DNA of 64,000 bases from Opisthocomus hoazin (Eukaryota; Chordata; Aves; Opisthocomiformes; Opisthocomidae): the NCBI RefSeq assembly GCF_030867145.1, contig NC_134431.1, positions 8,695,089-8,759,088 on the forward strand. The letters run 5' to 3'. A model generated the notes under the pieces. It was not told the DNA's origin, made no database searches, and worked only from the letters and a program-made list of their open reading frames with translations. Shown here one piece after another: positions 33,981-44,570 of the stretch; position 1 is the stretch's first letter, and each line of letters opens with the position of its first letter. The position numbers were made by a program, and so were the translations under genes.

Positions 33981-35785
33981 TAAATCCTTTTGCCTTTCTG
34001 TTCAAGGGTGATTGCTAGGAACCGTGGTCCGTGTCCCACAAGGTGAGCCATCGGGGCTTTGGCAGCCCGATCCCTGCCTTCTCCTGTTGCCAGGTCGGAG
34101 TGCTTTGCCACCAGGGAAGGTGCCCTGCTCACTTGCTAGACAGGCAAGTTGGATTTATGGGTGCAGGTTGATCCAACCTCACGTGTCCTTTTCCCTTCGG
34201 TAATCAAAGGGACGTGTGTCTCAGTGCTGGAAGCGGCAGCACTATCATCGCGTACTCTACTTTTGCTGGTGTGTATCAAAAATAGTTTACAATATTTTTT
34301 CCCCCCGTCTCCTGAGTTTTGCAGTGTCAGTGGATGCTAAGAGCCCGGAGGGGTGCAGCCTGGGCTGCCTGGCTGTTGGACTGCACTGTCGGCTCGGGCA
34401 GGGGAGCGCTTGCTGAAAGACTTTCCGATCATTTAGTACTCGGTTAGAGTTCCGGGAGGTCCAGCATGCCCCTATGTTCAACTCAAATGGAGGGCTTGGA
34501 GCATCTGTGTGCTCAGTAACTTTGCAAGTCAGGATGTGGCTGGATTAAGCCGGTGCCCTTGGTCTTTCAGCACAACTGGTGACAGCAGCTGAGCTGGCTC
34601 TTTCTCTTGCGGGGGGAACCTGATGCCTCTCGCCTGTCCTCTGAAGGTAGCTGGCCAACAGCTCCCTAATCATCTGCCTAAATATAATGCTAGAACAGAT
34701 ATTTTCTGACCAGGGAGACCTAAGATTAGCCTGCATTTGACTGCTGGAGGTCTTGCTTGGTGCACAGTCCCTGTGCACCACCTCTCAGTGTTCTCTGTGT
34801 GTGTCAGCGTGAGCCAAAAATACCGTTTGGTGACAGTGAGGAGAGCTGGAAATGGGGCTTAAAGACCCAACTGTGCGGTCAGCCAACCCAGGAGCTACCT
34901 GCTGTTTTGCCCTGAGCATGGGGAAATGGGAGCAAGCTCTTGGCCGCCATCCGGGCCCGGAGCTGCAATAGTATCCAGGCAGCTCCGGGAGCCGAGCTGG
35001 GGTGCAGCTGCCAAAGCAGCAGATGCAGCCACTACCTGGCTGCCAAATCCTCATTTCCTGTGGGGGGCTGGAGCCATGGACATCTCTGCTGGCCCCATGG
35101 CCATCGCTCCTCAGAAGCCCACAGGCAATTCTCCCTCTGTCTGGCAGCCGCTTCTCTACTTATTTATGGCCTTGTTTTCTCTCATAAATCTCAAACTCAT
35201 AACATTCAGTTCTTTCCTAGGCTGTTAGGGGGATGCTTGTCCCTGTGTCACCAGTGGAGAGTATTTCTCAGGCCAGCTTTTCCTTGTCCCCGCGCCGTCC
35301 ATCGATCCCAACCAAGCTGTAGCTGCCTCCCGCAGCTCCGGCAGGATCGGCTCTGCCCGGGCTGGGTGAGACCCCAGCAATGTCCTCATAGCTCTGTGCT
35401 GCAGAGGGAAGACGCCTCTTCCCACCAGCACTTCTTCTGCTGGTGTCTGGGCCACTCCGCCAAGCCTCAAGCCAGCCTTGACTTCTGGGGCCGTAACGTG
35501 GAGGGGAGCAGGGCTGCCACGGGTGGATGAAACACCCGTGGGAAAAGCGCTGCCTGGCAGCAAGCCTGCGAAAGCAGGGGCTGACATTTTGCATTTTCTG
35601 TGTCCAACTACGTCTGCTTCCACCTGGGTACTGCAAACGTATGGGGTCTCATGGACCCAAAGGGAAGGGACTCTGTCATAACACAGCTCCATATCTCCCT
35701 GCTGCAGGGGGGCTGGTGTAACCGCCCTGCAGCTCAACCAGCTACAAGGCAAAACAGGAAGAAGAAACATCCAGGTAGAAAAAAA
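33981..35785. other. Intergenic spacer between convergent ADA and PKIG
   Basis: About 1.8 kb separate the two predicted 3' ends. I recognise no exon, RNA gene or repeat family in it. Confidence 0.7.
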
Positions 35786-35818
35786 CACCTTCAGTACTCA
35801 AAGGCTGTGTTCTTTATT
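35786..35818 (-). terminator. PKIG: PKIG poly(A) signal and cleavage region
   Basis: On the minus strand AATAAA (35,818-35,813) is followed about 25 bases on by a GTGTTTTTTTCT element, a textbook downstream U/GU-rich element. Cleavage would lie near 35,790. Confidence 0.8.
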
Positions 35819-36645
35819 CCAACAGCTTGTATAGTTTTATCAAACCATCTTTAACACAAAACGTCTCCTAAAAGAGAGAATGATGTGAGATCCTACCAGA
35901 GATCATCGCAGCTAACAGATTGCAAAGTTAAGCCTGAATTTCAACAGTCAAACGAGCAAAATGTTTCTCCCCTCCCCTTAACATCATCTTAAAATGCTAA
36001 ACCCCAAAGAAAAAGATGCCTGTGGCTGGTGCTGCTGGATCTGTAGGTGGAGCTCATCCACACAGAGCTGTGCTTTGGTCCTTTCCTGATGCTAAGCGGC
36101 AGCAGCACAGGTAAGTGGTGCTGGACATGAAGGCAGCGGGACTGGCTGGGTCCCCTCCCCACTGCCCACCCTGACGAGGGGCCGCATGGACAGTCCAGAG
36201 GCCAGGTCGGGTCTAAGATACAGATAAGGGTGAGGCTTAGAAAAACCAATAACCTAAATTTCTAATCTATGGAAACAGAATAAATAATAGTCTAACTTTG
36301 CAAAGGAGGAAGGTACCTTGGACAGGAGTGACTGATGTGTCTATTATTACTGAAATTGTGTTTTCCCCTAGGGGAAAATTGCAGCTAAGGCATCTTGAGA
36401 ATGGCTCATATCACTACAACCACGGCAGTGTTGCTCTAATTCGTTAGGGATGGGAGCAGAAGTCTTTTGGAGGTGCCAGTCCTTGCACAGCATCTTGTGG
36501 CTCTCTAAACAAAAATGGTTGCAGCAGAGGCATTTGACAGACAACTTGCTGTTCCACGTTGGCTTTTGTCCACAGATTCAATCGCAAATTCTTGTTTCAT
36601 GTTCACAGCAAGGCCCTCCTCCTGCCCATCCCACCCTGCACACTG
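35786..36645 (-). other. PKIG: PKIG 3' UTR
   Basis: This minus-strand segment of about 0.85 kb runs from the PKIG stop codon to the predicted poly(A) site. A short frame at 35,989-36,249 is treated as chance. Confidence 0.75.
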
Positions 36646-36725
36646 TCATGGGGAGGGGCTGTTTTCTTGCCCCTTTGGTCTTGTTCCAAGGTCGTTCTCA
36701 GAAGAAGTGGCATCTCTTTGGCTTT
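36646..36725 (-). CDS. PKIG: PKIG last coding exon (residues 51-76)
   Basis: The acceptor CCTTTCTGCAG is ideal, and the phase-1 junction completes Glu51. Twenty-six residues, from ESQRD to SPSP, end in TGA at 36,648-36,646. Similarity to human is limited to composition (Ser, Glu and Gln rich), but the length, phase and position fit. This identification rests on the splice logic more than on residue identity. Confidence 0.88.
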
Positions 36726-38012
36726 CTGCAGAAAGGAGGATTGGGAAGAAAGCATGGTTACACTCTGCTGAGGACACAAGCCATCAGTAATTACTACAGC
36801 TGATTTTATTCAGATTGCAACCTGAAGACCTATCGCTGCCCTCCTCAGGCCAGATATTCAGCTTAAGAATATTGGGTTCTCCCTTCACGTTCTTGGAGTT
36901 CAATGGCTTCTCAACAGGTCTGGTGGTGCTGGGAGGGAGCCTCGGGGCAGGGCTGTGCTCTCCTTGTCTGACCTGTAGCAGCAACTTGCAAGCGCTCCAG
37001 GAATATCTGCCCGACAGCCCGGCAGCTACCTGAGCTGCTCTCTGTCAGCAGAGCTCCAATTTGTCCTTTTTGTGGCCGGGTGGATGGACATGTGCCAGTA
37101 CGGACACGCTGGGGTAATGTGTTTTAAAATATTCTTCTAGTTACAGATTGTATGTTGGAGGAGTGAAAAATGAAAGGGCAAAAAATGAGTTTATCCCCTA
37201 CGGTGATGCTGTACCTTTTGTGGCTTATTAGTGAAATCGGGCTGGCTGGTTTGCTTGGGCTCTGAACAGAGGATTTATGCTGGTGGTAGTCAGCTGGTTG
37301 GCGTGTATTGAGCAGGGTGAAACTGCTGCGTATGGGCTACGGAGGAAGATTTGGAGATGGCTGGTGGTGTTTAGAATTATTTCTGTTGTTATTTAAAATA
37401 CTGTGGAGCTATTTCAAGGCTGATTTTTTTTTTTTAAAAAAGTAAAACAACCAACAAAGAAAAAGCAAACCACAACCTGTCCTACACTTGATTTTTACAA
37501 AGCCTAAGATATATCTGATGTGCAGTTTGCCCTGGGGAGGGTGTTGGTCAGTCCGTGTCCTGTTTGAGCAGCAGTGCCTCTACAAACCAGCAAAGGGCCT
37601 TGGCTGGAGCGTGCAGGGAATGTGCTGGGAACCCTGGGACCATACTGTTGGTTGCAAAAGCCCCTCAGCCCGGGGAATCTCCCACTAGCTGGGTGACCAC
37701 CGAGCGTGAAGGCACTGACTGCAGCCAGGAATGGGATCTCCTCCCGAGCATCTGTATGATGCTCCCAGAGACAGCACTGCTCAGCTGCGCTGCCATGTCG
37801 TGCCTTGCCCTTCCAGCCTGGGTGCCAGAAGCTGGGCTTACTGGCGTCTGCGGCAGCTCACCTCCTCCTTCAACGGCAAGGTCACCTAGGTCCTCGGTCA
37901 GCTTGCGCATGCTGATGGTGGTTGCATCTCGCTGGATGTCATGGACAGCGTTCCTCCGACCAGCCCGATCGCAGGAAATAAAGTCGGTGTACGTACTGGA
38001 CTCGACCTCCAT
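36646..38012 (-). CDS. PKIG: cAMP-dependent protein kinase inhibitor gamma, two coding exons
   Basis: The CDS joins 38012-37862 to 36725-36646 on the minus strand: 231 bases, 76 residues plus stop, the same length as human PKIG. The product is a small, mostly unstructured inhibitor that occupies the catalytic cleft of protein kinase A as a pseudosubstrate and promotes its nuclear export. The N-terminal half is well conserved: MEVESS, then Phe11 and the pseudosubstrate core RAGRRNA at 16-22, with Ala22 in place of the phosphorylated serine, and a leucine-rich RKLTEDLGDLAVEG stretch at the position of the nuclear export signal. The splice is GTGAGC to CTTTCTGCAG in phase 1, as in the PKI family. 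The 26-residue C-terminal exon is divergent but of exactly the human length. PKIG is convergent with ADA, as in human. No in-frame ATG precedes Met1 within the exon. Confidence 0.95.
36726..37861 (-). other. PKIG: PKIG intron between the coding exons
   Basis: This 1.1-kb intron has a minus-strand AATAAA (36,810-36,805) just upstream of the last exon. If used, it would give a truncated transcript, but no downstream element is evident. A T/A homopolymer stretch lies near 37,425-37,442. Confidence 0.8.
37862..38012 (-). CDS. PKIG: PKIG first coding exon (residues 1-51)
   Basis: The ATG at 38,012-38,010 starts MEVESSTYTDF. The pseudosubstrate residues Arg16, Arg19 and Arg20 and the aromatic anchor Phe11 are present. 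Human begins Met-Met and lacks the Thr inserted here at position 7, so overall length is unchanged. The exon continues upstream as 5' UTR to an acceptor at 38,038-38,039 (TTTTCTCCGCAG) or, less likely, to a second AG ten bases nearer. The donor GTGAGC begins at 37,861. Confidence 0.96.
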
Positions 38013-38221
38013 TGCATCTCCATACACCTGCAAAATGCTGCGGAGAAAACACAGCTGTGAGGTCAAGGATGCTCAGCAAGCCTCGAGTCACGGCTCCCTC
38101 CAGGTTAGGTTGCTCTGTGGAGTTAAATTACAGCATGAAAAAATCGTCCCTGTAACTCTGCTCTGGCTCCTCTAACACGAGCTACTGAAATCTCAGATAT
38201 CAACCCAGTCATGTGGGGTGG

Positions 38222-38390
38222 CGTGTTGGGTGACCCCCCCCCATGTTGGGTGACCCCCCCCCCGTGTTGGGTGACCCCCCCCCCGTGTTGGGTGACCCCC
38301 CCCCCGTGCTGGGTGACCCCCCGTGTTGGGTGACCCACCATGCCGGGTGACCTGTGGCGTCAGGTGACCCCCCCATGTTGGGTGACCCAC
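38222..38390 (-). repeat. Minisatellite, 15-21 bp units with C8-C10 runs
   Basis: About eight copies of GTGTTGGGTGACCCCCCCC occur on the plus strand. The first four are nearly identical and 20-21 bp long; later copies are shorter and decayed. On the minus strand, the PKIG sense strand, each unit reads as a run of 8-10 G followed by TCACCCAACAC. It lies about 185 bp upstream of the PKIG coding exon acceptor. This is a tandem repeat and not a CRISPR array, since there are no unique spacers. Confidence 0.95.
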
Positions 38391-38634
38391 AGAGCCAGCT
38401 GAGGACAGGTAGGCAGGAAGGATCCACCCCAGCTGCCTGACTGGCCCTTGTTCTGTCTTTCCATTGCAAAGCAAGGCAGAGCAGGCGTTTGCCTCTCCTT
38501 TTGAGCTTCTGGCCTTCTCCTTTAGGAGCTGCAAAGTTGCTTGCAGAAGCTGTCTCCTACAGAAAAAGTTCTCCTTCCTCCTCAAAATGCCACGGGAGCT
38601 TTGAACAGAGGCCAGATTTGGCTCCCCGCGGGGG

Positions 38635-38650
38635 GTGTGTGTGTGTGTGC
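38635..38650 (+). repeat. TG dinucleotide microsatellite
   Basis: About seven TG units follow a G-rich run, in the presumed PKIG intron. Confidence 0.85.
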
Positions 38651-41600
38651 TGATCCAACCTGAATTTGTAATGGGAAACGATCAGTCTCCAGTGGAAACC
38701 CCCTGGGAAGCTGGGGCAGCAGGGCAGCGTTTAGAGGTGCGGGGCTTTGGATCAGTCCTGGCATCCACTGGCTGTCGGATGTTGCTGAAAAAGTGTTGGG
38801 CTGGACTGCTTCGAGACAAGCACTTCAACATGTGAAAATCAGCCCTGCCGCGAGCTGTCTGGATCCCTTCGCTCCAGGCTTGTGTCGGTGCCAAGCGCAG
38901 AGCACGAAGAAAGGCTCGGAGCGGCCACTCGTCACCCGCGAGCTCTGCTGTGAGCCAGCTCTTAGCTCAGCCCAAAGAGTCCTTAAGTTGTTGGTTTTCA
39001 TTTTAGCTGGCAGATTAACTTGCCAGCATTTGTGCAGCGCGCAGGGTCCAGGGAGCTCAGCAGCTCGGGGAACGTATCGCAGGCGCGCTGGGTCCTGGGC
39101 ACAGAGCTAGCGAGCACACGCTGCCTCTGCAAAACCTGGAGCTCTGGGTTCCTTCTCCCCTTTAGTCAGTCTCTGTCTGTTTTTCTGGGTGGAAATTAGA
39201 GATTAATAGCTGGTTTATCTCCATTTTTGCCCACTAAAAAAATGCCTTTAGCCCTGCTGGTGTTGTCAATACTAGAAGGAGGTCCTGATGAGAAATGCTC
39301 GTGTGCAATGAAAAAATTCAATTTCTTGTCATTCACTTGCTTTTGTGTCTTGGAGTTAATGACGTACGGAGACAGTTGCTTCGCCTCCTGTACAAATCCT
39401 GCTTAATATTCATCTTCCTACCAGGGAGATCTGCTGGCACACCACCAGCCTGGGCAGGAATCACACTCCTCACTCTGTAATCCCCGATGTTATGGCAGTA
39501 GAAAGAAGATGCTGGCGAAGATGCAAACGCCAGGATAAAAGAGGTTAAGTTCTCCCAATTCCTGAGATTGAACAGGGTGCAGTAACCTCAAACTTTCATA
39601 AATCCAGTACATTTTTGTAGCCCCAGGGACTCCTCTCTTGTGCTGATGCCGGCTCAGGGAGCGCTGACACTGGCTCACAGGTGGGACGTGGGGCTTGGAC
39701 CACCCAGACGTCCCAGGAGAACCTGAGTCTCAAAACCCAGTAAATCCTTGCAAACACCCGGCTCCTCCCAAGGCTTGGCATCCATCTAGCTTCTGTGAAA
39801 TCGGCCCTGGGAAAAGCCGCATCTTTTGCCCTAGGAAGAGATCCCAGCTGTTGTTTTTCCTCCTCTTCCCTCCTTCCTTTCCAGGCTTGCCCTTCCCGAG
39901 ATGAGGCGCCCGCTCTGGGTGCAGCAGGCTGGCTGATCTCAGTGAGCAAAGCACCTTTTCCCCGGGACAGGACAAGCATCCATCATTCCCAGACAACTCC
40001 TCCTCGCAGCTCATCGGAGCCCAGAAGCTGCTGATCTTCTGTAGCTGCTGGCCAGATGTCACACAGACTTGGGAGGCTTCCCTAAGCCTGGGTCCATCTC
40101 CACATCAGCGAGGCCAATCCAGACCTGATATGCTCAGGAATCCTGCCCTTGCACCAGGGGCTGGACCACCCGGTTTGCAGGACGGACTCCACAAACTGGG
40201 GAGCAGGAGCCGACCAGCCCTGGGACGCAGCGTTTTCCCGGTGTCCTGTGACGTAGCAGCCAACGGTGGATGTGCTCCACGGCGGCAGTGCTGTGCCGAG
40301 GGACTAAATGCCCCTTCACATGGGAACAGGATGGGATCTTGATTTAAAAGAAGGGAAGGAACCCAGCGTGCAGAAGCAGGTCCTGCTCGGGGCCGCTTTG
40401 GGTCCCGGCTCGGTGGCCGGGAGATGGCGTGTGTGATTTATTTTCCATGGCTGGGAGAGTTCCTGCCTTCGGCTATCCATGCAAAGAGCTGGAGAGAGGC
40501 GGATTTATGAGAAAACCTTTCAAATTTGTGTGGTTCCTTCAGGATTTTCCAGGTGGGCAGCTCTCAAAAGCCTTACAAGCAGACCCCTCCCTGCTGACAG
40601 AGGCACTCCAGCCTCAGCCTCCGGGAAGATGCTGGACCGAGAAGGTGATGGGAGCAGCTGCCTCAATTTTTGATAGAAAAACCTGGTTTTTCAAAGAGCA
40701 TTTCCACATTTCCAGGCAGGTGCAAAACAGTTCAGTGGGTTTTTAGTCAGTGGAAACATCTTTTAACATCTGCCAGGGACTAGAAAGGAACCACTTTCCC
40801 TGTTGCCCACGTAGTTGAACCTGAAACTGCGTCACCGTGGACAGTCATTTAGCGGTGGCAGGGGGTGCAACAGGGGGTGCATCACCCGCTGGCTCCCCAC
40901 CTTCATTTTTTCCTACTGCCGTGGGCTGGTGGGGGGAGATGATGTGCCAGCTCTTGCCAGGCATTGCAGCAATTAGCCCACAGCACACAAATACACTGCT
41001 CAAAGGGTTTCCAGGGTGCTTCAAAGAGATGATTCAACTTGTCCCCAGAGGGTCGTTCTCTGCCTCCCTTTCCTCCTTGCTGCTGACGGCAACAGAAATG
41101 GTCCCTGCACCCTCGGTGCAGCGGGCCAGCCCGTGGGGACAGGGCGGGGGCTGTGTGGCATGGTGACAAAGGCCATGGGCAGGGGCCTGGGACCTGCTGC
41201 CAGTTGCAGACTCCTCAAAAGCTTTCTGTGCTGCATCGAGGGAGGCTGTGGCCCCTCCACCATGGGGATGCAATGCTGACTGGCCCAGAGCAGCAGGCCA
41301 CGAGTGACAAAGCCCCTCGCAAGCTGCCACAGGCACCAAACGTGTCCCCAGAGCCACCTCTGCTTCCCCAGCCTGCTGAAATAACCTGGCTCAGCTGAAC
41401 CTGTCATTTAGCCTCAACTTCTTTTTCCATAGTGTCTTGCGAGGACTAAAAAATCTGGAGCTGTAATAGTCTTGGCTTTGCTGGCATGGACTCGGCTTCC
41501 GGAGCGGTTTTGCTGTCGGACTAAAGCTGGGTTTGCGGCATTTCCCAGAGAAGTCACCCAGCAGCTGACGGAGCAGCTGGCTCTGCTCTGGGGTCTGCAG

Positions 41601-44552
41601 CTAAACCGGCCCTACCCACCCAGGGCTGAAATGTACCCATTTAGAGGGTGGATGCTAATAAATTACAGGGTTAAATGTTTCTTCTGCCTTTTGGTAGAAG
41701 AAACTGGGGCATTCCTTTTGGGTCAGCTGAGTGCCCCTCCTGGTGCCACTGACAAGCCAGCGTTTAATTTCCTTTTTCCCCCTTGCCAGTTTCTCCACAG
41801 CACAGATCGCAGGGACTACGAGCAAATAGTTACTGCAAATAATATCAGAGTGGCAGACAGATGACCTGGAAACACCATGGGCAGGTTAAACTCGACACAG
41901 GGCCGTGCGCCTGCAGAGCAAACGCAAGCCCTGCGACCCGAGCCAGCAGCCGGGGTCTGACTCCGAGGGATCGGATGGATGTCAGTCACACCCGGCCTCG
42001 GACTCCAGTTTCAAGGAAACCCTTCGCATGATATTGCATCTGTCCCTTCTCTAGGTTAAACTGTAAGCTTTTTATGGCTCGGAAGGGCTATTTTTGGACT
42101 CTGCACTGATGCTGGCTGCCAGCAGGCTGTGCTGAATTCAGCCTGCGTCCCCTCCGCCGCCTGCTTTGCCTCTCCTTTCTGCTCTGCCTCGCTTACCTCT
42201 TGCCTTCGTTAGTACTTTCCTCTCCACCTAACCGGCATTTGCAGTGAGTGCAAAGGGTCTCTGGGTCAGAGAAACTCCCTTTCATGTCTGCATGGCATCC
42301 GTGGCACTTCTGGGCGTAAGGCAGCTCAGTCCCCTGCTTGGACATCCTTGCCCCGTGGGGCAGCCAGCAGAGCGCTCCTGGGCTGCTGTAAGGAAGGAGG
42401 TTCAAAGCTTAAGCAGAGCGGTGGCTTTCCCTGCTTAGCTAAGCCTGGATCATCGCCTGATCCCGCCCTGCTTTCCGTTGGAGACCTCCCTGTTGCCCGG
42501 GGGCGAGCGGGGGCAGCTCCCTGCCCGCCGTGCTGCCCCTGGGACACCCGAGGAGGGGAACCCTGGCCCCTGGCCCCGCTGCAGCCCCAGCAGGCAGCCC
42601 CGAGGGCAGGGGCCGGGAGGTCGAGGTCCGGGGGACAGGAGCCCCGGCAGACTCACTGCCCGGGGTGCTGCTGCCCGGCGGTGGCCTCGCGCCAGCCCGT
42701 TGGCAGTGGCAGTTGGGACCAACAGCTGTGGGCTCTGGCTGGAGATGGCTCCCTTGTCCCACAGCCCGGCCGGGGACGTGCCCTCCTGCCTGCTTGGTGT
42801 CACACCAGAGGATCTAACACTCTCTTTTTGTCCCCAAACTTCTGGAGTCATAAAGCCACGAAGCCAAGCTAAACCTCGCTGTGTTTCTGGGGTGAAATGT
42901 CAAAGTTCTGCCGGGGAACAGGGATGTGACCCCTTCTTCTGCTCATGCATCGCATCCCACTTCTCTTCATTGCCAGCCTGCAGGGACCAAGCCATGAAGT
43001 TCCTATGGTCGTCTTCGAGCCTTCCGCATCGTGCAGTGCCCCTTGCCCTTTCATTCCAGGGTACAGTGGCTATTATTAGACCTCTCCTGCTGGAGCCAGG
43101 TCCATAACAACAGCAAAACATACTCAACAGCCCTGCTGGGCTTTTAAAATATTTACAGTGTAAGATGGTTTATTGCGGAGGGGGGCCTGGTAGAGCACAG
43201 AGACAAGAGCACCGGGATTTCTGTGCTCCCTGCGGGTCTGCTGTGAGGTTTCCTGCTGGGAGAGTCGCACCCAGCGAGGAGGAAAAAAAATCCCGTAGGG
43301 CTGAAGCCAGCACTTGAGGTCAGGGGGTTTCCACCAAGTGCCTGACAACTTCCAGCTGGAATTTCAGCGAATTTTCCACTGGCTTTTGTCTGGGAACATA
43401 CGCGAGGGGTTGCACATCAAAGGAGGAGGGCTCTGAAATCGCGTTATCAGGGCTAGAGAGTATTTTTAGACCTGTACTCGTGCCTTCAAAGCCTTGCTAT
43501 GGCTCATGACCCCCACGCACTAGAGCTTAGATCTGTGGCCAGAAGCCGAGCTGAAGCTGTGGATGTCACGTTGGGAGCCCAGTCTGGAAGCGGCTTCATA
43601 TGCAACAAGCACTGGTAAGGCTGGTGGCAGGGTCTGCGCCAGGCACAGAGCACCCCTGCTTTCCTGCTGGGTCTATGTCCTCCAAAATGTGACAGTGGTG
43701 GGTCTCGCTGGCCAGAGTGGATGTGCTCCAGACTGCTGAGCCCCGAGTTTCCCGGCTGGGTGAGAAAACAGGCAGGACCAGGGCAGCAGCCTGATCTACC
43801 AGGGCACGTGTATCCATCTCATGTGCTGAACAGCTTCTTTCCAGGCAAGAATAGCATGGAAAAGCCTCACCACACTTCAGTGGTGAAGAGGTGTCAAGGT
43901 TGGGCATAGCACATCGGTATTTCTGGAGGCTTTTGCTGTGGCTTCTCCAGCCACTGCAGTGGTTTTGCAGAAATAGAGCTTCTAGGCTTCTCTAGGACTT
44001 GGTGGAAACATAATTCACATAGGAGGACAGCAGATACCACAGGGGGACTAAGGCTTGGTGTCCATAAACAGATCCCTTTTTCTGCTTTGGCCTGGTTTTA
44101 CAGTATAAAGATTACTTCATGCCTGTAGAACTGGTAACTAATTGCTTAGCCCCAGGTTTAAGATTAGGCTTGGATGGACTCCTCTATGACTTCACAAACC
44201 TTGCATTTAACTCTACCAAGCTCTCCAAACTTCCTCCTTGCCTTCAGCATGTCCCCAGGAACCCCCGCCGGAGTGTCCCTGCTGTCCCAGGGCACCTCCC
44301 ACTGCCCCACGTCCTCCTGGCCACTGCCAGGCTCCCAGCTGACATAAGAGATGCTCCAGCCAAATTTCAAAACCACAGCTGACCCTTGGCATCGGGTAGG
44401 GTGAGTCCTTACGTGCACTGCTGCGGTCCCCAGGGGAGAGGGGAAGGCTTGAGGAGGAGTGGGGGAGGCAAAAGGGGATTGCTCAGCCCTGTCAGCATCT
44501 CGTTAGCATCAGGGTGTGTGGGCGATGCTGGGAGGGAGCTGCCTGTCCAGCC

Positions 44553-44570
44553 GTCTGTCTGTCTGTCTGC
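44553..44570 (+). repeat. TCTG tetranucleotide microsatellite
   Basis: About four tandem TCTG units in the presumed PKIG intron. Confidence 0.8.

Noticed and set aside
36805-36810. Minus-strand AATAAA in the PKIG intron as the main PKIG terminator
   Set aside because: It lies before the last coding exon. The signal at 35,813-35,818 is better formed and follows the stop codon.
36901-36976. Alternative PKIG last exon after a CTGCTACAG acceptor near 36,975
   Set aside because: It gives a shorter, basic tail without the family length. The acceptor at 36,726 has a better pyrimidine tract and gives exactly 26 residues.
37555-38175. 206-codon plus-strand open frame
   Set aside because: It is the antisense shadow of the PKIG coding exon, which has clear family identity and splice sites on the other strand.
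38222-38390. Regular repeats that might suggest a CRISPR array
   Set aside because: The units are directly adjacent with no unique spacers, and the locus is a vertebrate intron. It is a minisatellite.
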